Part shown: positions 4,770-7,137 of the stretch, piece by piece
How positions within the stretch are numbered: the stretch's first letter is position 1
How the letters are laid out: every line of letters starts with the position of its first letter
DNA from: Elusimicrobia bacterium RIFCSPLOWO2_01_FULL_64_13
Lineage (GTDB): Bacteria; Elusimicrobiota; Elusimicrobia; 2-02-FULL-39-32
NCBI GenBank assembly: GCA_001800095.1
Contig: MGUT01000061.1
Location: 9,488-16,624 of the forward strand
Direction of reading: 5' to 3'
Length of the DNA: 7,137 nucleotides
Notes under the pieces: model-generated
Told to the model about the DNA's origin: nothing
What the model saw: the letters and a program-made list of their open reading frames with translations, nothing else
Database searches by the model: none
Translations under genes and position numbers: made by a program

Positions 4770-5387
4770 ATGACGCAAAAGGCCGGCAGGATCTGGCTCG
4801 GAGTTCTCGCCCTCGCCCTGGCCGGCGGGGCCACCTGGGCCTGGAACTACAAGGAAGGGCTCTCCGGCATCGAAAAGGAGCGGCTCTGGGAACTGCCGCA
4901 ATTCAGGATGGTCTCCGCCGCCGACGGCAAGCCGTTCGGGAGCGAGGACCTGCGGGGCAAGGTCTGGGTCGCCGGCTTCATCTTCACCCGCTGCCAGGGC
5001 CCCTGCCCCGTCATCACCGCCAACATGGCCCGCCTGCAGTCCGAACTCCCGGACGGAGCGCGGCTGGTGTCCTTCACGGTGGATCCGGAATGGGACGACG
5101 CGGACGTCCTGCGCGGGTACATGGAGGAATTCGGCGCGGACCCGTCCCTCTGGGTCTTCCTCACGGGGGACCCGAAGACCCTCTACGATCTCCTCTACCG
5201 GGGGTTCAAGCTGCCCGTCATGAAGAACCCCGGCATGCCCGGAGGGTTCGCCGTGACCCACAGCTCCCGTCTCGTCCTCGTGGACCCCGACGGGGTGGCC
5301 CGGGCCACCTACGAAGGCACCAGCCCCGATTCCCTCAAAAAGATCGTCCGGGACGCGCGCGCCCTTCTGAAGGAACCTCGAACGTAA
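4770..5387 (+). CDS. SCO1/SenC/PrrC family copper-binding protein (cytochrome oxidase Cu-A assembly)
   Basis: This 205-residue protein has one N-terminal membrane anchor (residues 7-25, RIWLGVLALALAGGATWAW) and a thioredoxin-like domain on the outer face. The copper ligands of the family are all present: C75 and C79 in FTRCQGPCPVI (CxxxC) and H164 in FAVTHSSRLVLVD. The segments VSFTVDPEWD (100-109) and LVDPDGVARATYEG (170-183) also match the family. SCO proteins deliver copper to, or reduce, the Cu-A site of cytochrome c oxidase; some bacterial members act as thiol-disulfide redox proteins. No oxidase genes lie in the window. ATG 4770 is preferred over ATG 4749 because AGGA (4759-4762) is 7 nt upstream and no site precedes 4749; the longer start would add 7 residues. 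A hairpin follows the stop codon, and the next gene has its own promoter. Confidence 0.93.
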   Translation: MTQKAGRIWLGVLALALAGGATWAWNYKEGLSGIEKERLWELPQFRMVSAADGKPFGSEDLRGKVWVAGFIFTRCQGPCPVITANMARLQSELPDGARLVSFTVDPEWDDADVLRGYMEEFGADPSLWVFLTGDPKTLYDLLYRGFKLPVMKNPGMPGGFAVTHSSRLVLVDPDGVARATYEGTSPDSLKKIVRDARALLKEPRT

Positions 5388-5406
5388 TGCCGGGGGATGC
5401 CCGGCA
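5388..5406. terminator. GC hairpin immediately after the SCO gene
   Basis: TGCCGGG (5388-5394) and CCCGGCA (5400-5406) pair perfectly over 7 bp around the loop GGATG, directly after the TAA stop. There is no T-tract (GTTGAATC follows), so it is a transcript-end hairpin or weak terminator rather than a classical intrinsic terminator. Confidence 0.4.
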
Positions 5407-5407
5407 G

Positions 5408-5436
5408 TTGAATCCCGCTCCGGAATATCCCATAAT
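5408..5436 (+). promoter_or_regulatory. Promoter of the quinone reductase gene
   Basis: TTGAAT (5408-5413), a 17-nt spacer and CATAAT (5431-5436). The predicted start near 5443 gives a leader of about 45 nt that ends in AAGGAG (5476-5481), 6 nt before ATG 5488. Confidence 0.6.
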
Positions 5437-5487
5437 AGTCCTTCAGCCCATTCTCAAGGATACACCCCCCATTCAAAGGAGACGCCT

Positions 5488-6450
5488 ATGAAGGCGATTC
5501 AAGTCAAGGAGCCCGGCGCACCCGACGTGATGCGGATCGCGGAAGTCCCGGACCCCAGACCGGGTCCCGGGCAGGTCGTGGTCCGGGTCCGCGCGGCGGG
5601 AGTGAACCCCGTGGACACCTATATCCGGTCCGGCGCCTACCCCTTGAAAGTCGGGCTTCCCTATACGCCCGGCATCGACGGCGCCGGGGAGATCGCGTCC
5701 GTCGGGGAAGGCGTCAAGGTCTGGAAGACGGGACAACGCTGCTACATCGCGGGCAGCCTGACCGGCACCTACGCGGAGATGTCGCTTTGCATGGCCGCCA
5801 ACGTCCATCCCCTCCCCGAACACGTGAGCTTTTCCCAGGGGGCCGGGGTCAACGTCCCCTATGCCACCGCTTACCGCGCCCTCTTCCAGAGGGCGAACCC
5901 CCGGCCGGGAGACATGGTGCTCGTGCACGGAGCGAGCGGGGGGGTGGGGATTGCCGCCTGCCAGCTCGGGCGCGCCGCCGGACTCCGCGTGATCGGCACG
6001 GCCTCGAGCGAGCGCGGGCGCCGGCTCGTCCTGGAGAACGGCGCCCATTACGCCGCCGACCACGCCAAGGCCGGGTACATGACCGAAGTCCTCAATATCA
6101 CGGGGGGCGAGGGCGTGGCCGTCATATTGGAAATGCTCGCCAACGTCAATCTGGACCACGACGCGGCCATCCTCGCCCGGAACGGAACCGTGGTCGTGAT
6201 CGGCAGCCGGGGGAGGGTCGAGATCGACCCGCGAAATCTCATGAGCCGCGACGCCAACGTCCACGGCATGTCGCTCCTGTCCCTGCCCGAAGAGGACGCC
6301 GCCGTCATCCATTCCGCCCTCGCGGCGGGGCTGGAGAACCGCACGCTCCGCCCGGTCGTGGGCCAGGAGCTGCCCCTCGAGCGCGCCCCGGAGTCCCACC
6401 AGGCCGTCATGCGTCCCGGGGCCTACGGCAAGATCGTCCTGGTCCCCTAG
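5488..6450 (+). CDS. qor: NADPH:quinone reductase, zeta-crystallin type (zinc-free medium-chain dehydrogenase/reductase)
   Basis: The 320-residue length is typical of the family. The N-terminal catalytic domain carries GVNPVDTYIRSGAYP (38-52) and LPYTPGIDGAGEIASVGEGV (57-76), both close to the vertebrate zeta-crystallin pattern. The Rossmann domain carries VPYATAYRAL (123-132), VLVHGASGGVGIAACQLG (144-161, the NADPH-binding loop), ILEMLANVNL (213-222) and VVVIGSRGRVEIDPRNLM (235-252). The cysteine ligands of zinc alcohol dehydrogenases are absent, as expected for quinone reductases. The enzyme reduces quinones with NADPH in the cytosol, by one electron in zeta-crystallin, and is linked to redox protection. 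ATG 5488 is fixed by AAGGAG with ideal spacing. It has its own promoter and ends 52 nt before the next gene, which may be co-transcribed. A long antisense frame opposite it is a GC-rich artefact. Confidence 0.95.
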   Translation: MKAIQVKEPGAPDVMRIAEVPDPRPGPGQVVVRVRAAGVNPVDTYIRSGAYPLKVGLPYTPGIDGAGEIASVGEGVKVWKTGQRCYIAGSLTGTYAEMSLCMAANVHPLPEHVSFSQGAGVNVPYATAYRALFQRANPRPGDMVLVHGASGGVGIAACQLGRAAGLRVIGTASSERGRRLVLENGAHYAADHAKAGYMTEVLNITGGEGVAVILEMLANVNLDHDAAILARNGTVVVIGSRGRVEIDPRNLMSRDANVHGMSLLSLPEEDAAVIHSALAAGLENRTLRPVVGQELPLERAPESHQAVMRPGAYGKIVLVP

Positions 6451-6502
6451 CCGCGCATCCCATCTATCGCGCCGCTCATTCCGCTCCGCCGCTTCCCTTG
6501 CC

Positions 6503-7137
6503 ATGAACGAGCTCGCCAGAAAAATCGTGATCGGTCTTGAGGTCGAGACCTACAGCATCAACGTCTCGAGCTACCGCATCGGACGCAGCCTGTCCCGGCC
6601 GCGGCCGGGCCTCTCCGAAGACGGGGAGCAGTTCAGCCGGGACACCTCCATCGGCAGCGAGTACAAGAGCCGCCCTTACGCCACCGTCCGCGAAGCCTTC
6701 TTCCTCCTGAAAACCGGACTGCGGAAATACCTGCGCCGGCTTTACCGGGCGCAGAAGAATTTCAAGAACCACAACGTGCCCCTCCTCGTCGGCGGCTGGA
6801 TGGACCGGGCCGCGGGGGCGCACATGCATATTTCCGTGGCGGGCAGGGAGATGACGCCCGCCATGGCCCGGTCCCTGGCCTGGCACATCCACGACCATAT
6901 CCCTCTCCTCATCGCCCTGGGGGCCAATTCGCCCATCTGGGACAGGAAGATGACCGCCGTGGCCTCGAACCGGGTGCTGCGCGGCAGCCGGACCTATTTC
7001 CGCCCGATCCGCCGCGGGCGCCTGTCCCGCAAGGACAACGAGGAGATGGTCTTCAACCGCGGCCGCAAGACCAAACCGCCAACTCTGGAACTGCGCATCT
7101 TCGATTCGAACCTGCCCGAGTTCCTGGTGGCGTCGCT
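6503..7137 (+). CDS. Carboxylate-amine ligase-like protein (glutamate-cysteine ligase / glutamine synthetase superfamily), cut by right edge
   Basis: The first 211 codons are visible. GLEVETYSIN (11-20) resembles the G-x-E-x-E start of family-2 glutamate-cysteine ligases (GCS2/YbdK), where the acidic residues bind metal-ATP. GAHMHISV (105-112) matches the H-x-H motif seen in both GCS2 and glutamine synthetases. IPLLIALGANSPIWDRK (133-149) matches the conserved 'P-L-L-A-L-(S/G)-A-N-S-P-F/I-W' helix, and ELRIFDSN (196-203) the later E-x-R-x-D-x-N element. The fold assignment is fairly secure; the substrate is not. It could be a gamma-glutamyl ligase for thiol synthesis or a ligase of another pathway. 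The segment GEQFSRDTSIGSEYKSRPY (41-59) is less typical. No Shine-Dalgarno site precedes ATG 6503 and no earlier in-frame start exists after the stop of the preceding gene, so it may rely on read-through transcription from the quinone reductase promoter. Confidence 0.68.
   Translation, partial: MNELARKIVIGLEVETYSINVSSYRIGRSLSRPRPGLSEDGEQFSRDTSIGSEYKSRPYATVREAFFLLKTGLRKYLRRLYRAQKNFKNHNVPLLVGGWMDRAAGAHMHISVAGREMTPAMARSLAWHIHDHIPLLIALGANSPIWDRKMTAVASNRVLRGSRTYFRPIRRGRLSRKDNEEMVFNRGRKTKPPTLELRIFDSNLPEFLVAS

Noticed and set aside
5473..6504. 343-codon minus-strand reading frame opposite the quinone reductase gene
   Set aside because: The plus-strand gene matches zeta-crystallin along its whole length; the antisense product shows no motif and its composition is that of a shadow frame.

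Overview
This window comes from a GC-rich bacterial chromosome. Coding density is high, Shine-Dalgarno sites are clear in front of most genes, and the promoters are of the sigma-70 type. The tRNA gene does not encode its CCA end. The gene mix (response regulator plus GAF protein, pterin dehydratase, TPR-SpoIID protein, SCO copper protein, quinone reductase) suggests a free-living bacterium with an oxygen-linked respiratory capacity. Nothing in the window fixes the phylum. From memory only, the XRE-type regulator with its tryptophan-rich N-terminal module resembles proteins of Elusimicrobiota and related candidate phyla, so treat that as a weak hint.

Layout. Positions 1-1065 (minus strand) hold a GAF-domain protein, cut by the left edge, and upstream of it a stand-alone CheY-like receiver protein. 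A divergent promoter region (1066-1203), in which the two -10 boxes overlap on opposite strands, separates this signalling pair from a plus-strand pterin-4a-carbinolamine dehydratase gene (1204-1563). A 30-codon reading frame overlaps the dehydratase stop codon. Positions 1653-2454 form an AT-richer island. It contains a 29-bp near-perfect palindrome over a promoter, one gene for a 166-residue XRE-type DNA-binding protein, and a short array of two 78-84 bp palindromic repeats. The array ends inside the 3' end of a minus-strand tRNA-Thr(GGT) gene (2455-2527). Beyond it lie a large secreted TPR-SpoIID protein (minus, 2588-4660) and, divergently, a SCO1/SenC copper protein (plus, 4770-5387), a zeta-crystallin-type NADPH:quinone reductase (plus, 5488-6450) and the start of a gene resembling the glutamate-cysteine ligase/glutamine synthetase superfamily (plus, 6503 to the right edge).

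How the parts relate. The receiver and GAF proteins are plausibly parts of one signalling system. SCO, quinone reductase and a possible gamma-glutamyl-type ligase would fit respiratory copper handling and redox or thiol metabolism, but each has its own expression signals or ambiguous linkage, so no single pathway is demonstrated. The most unusual part is the island beside tRNA-Thr. Its two repeats keep the same folded shape (basal stem, internal loop, 7-nt one-sided bulge, upper stem, 9-nt loop) while their inner stem sequences differ, and their ends copy the tRNA 3' end. This suggests either a mobile hairpin element or a structured RNA/DNA element rather than simple duplication.
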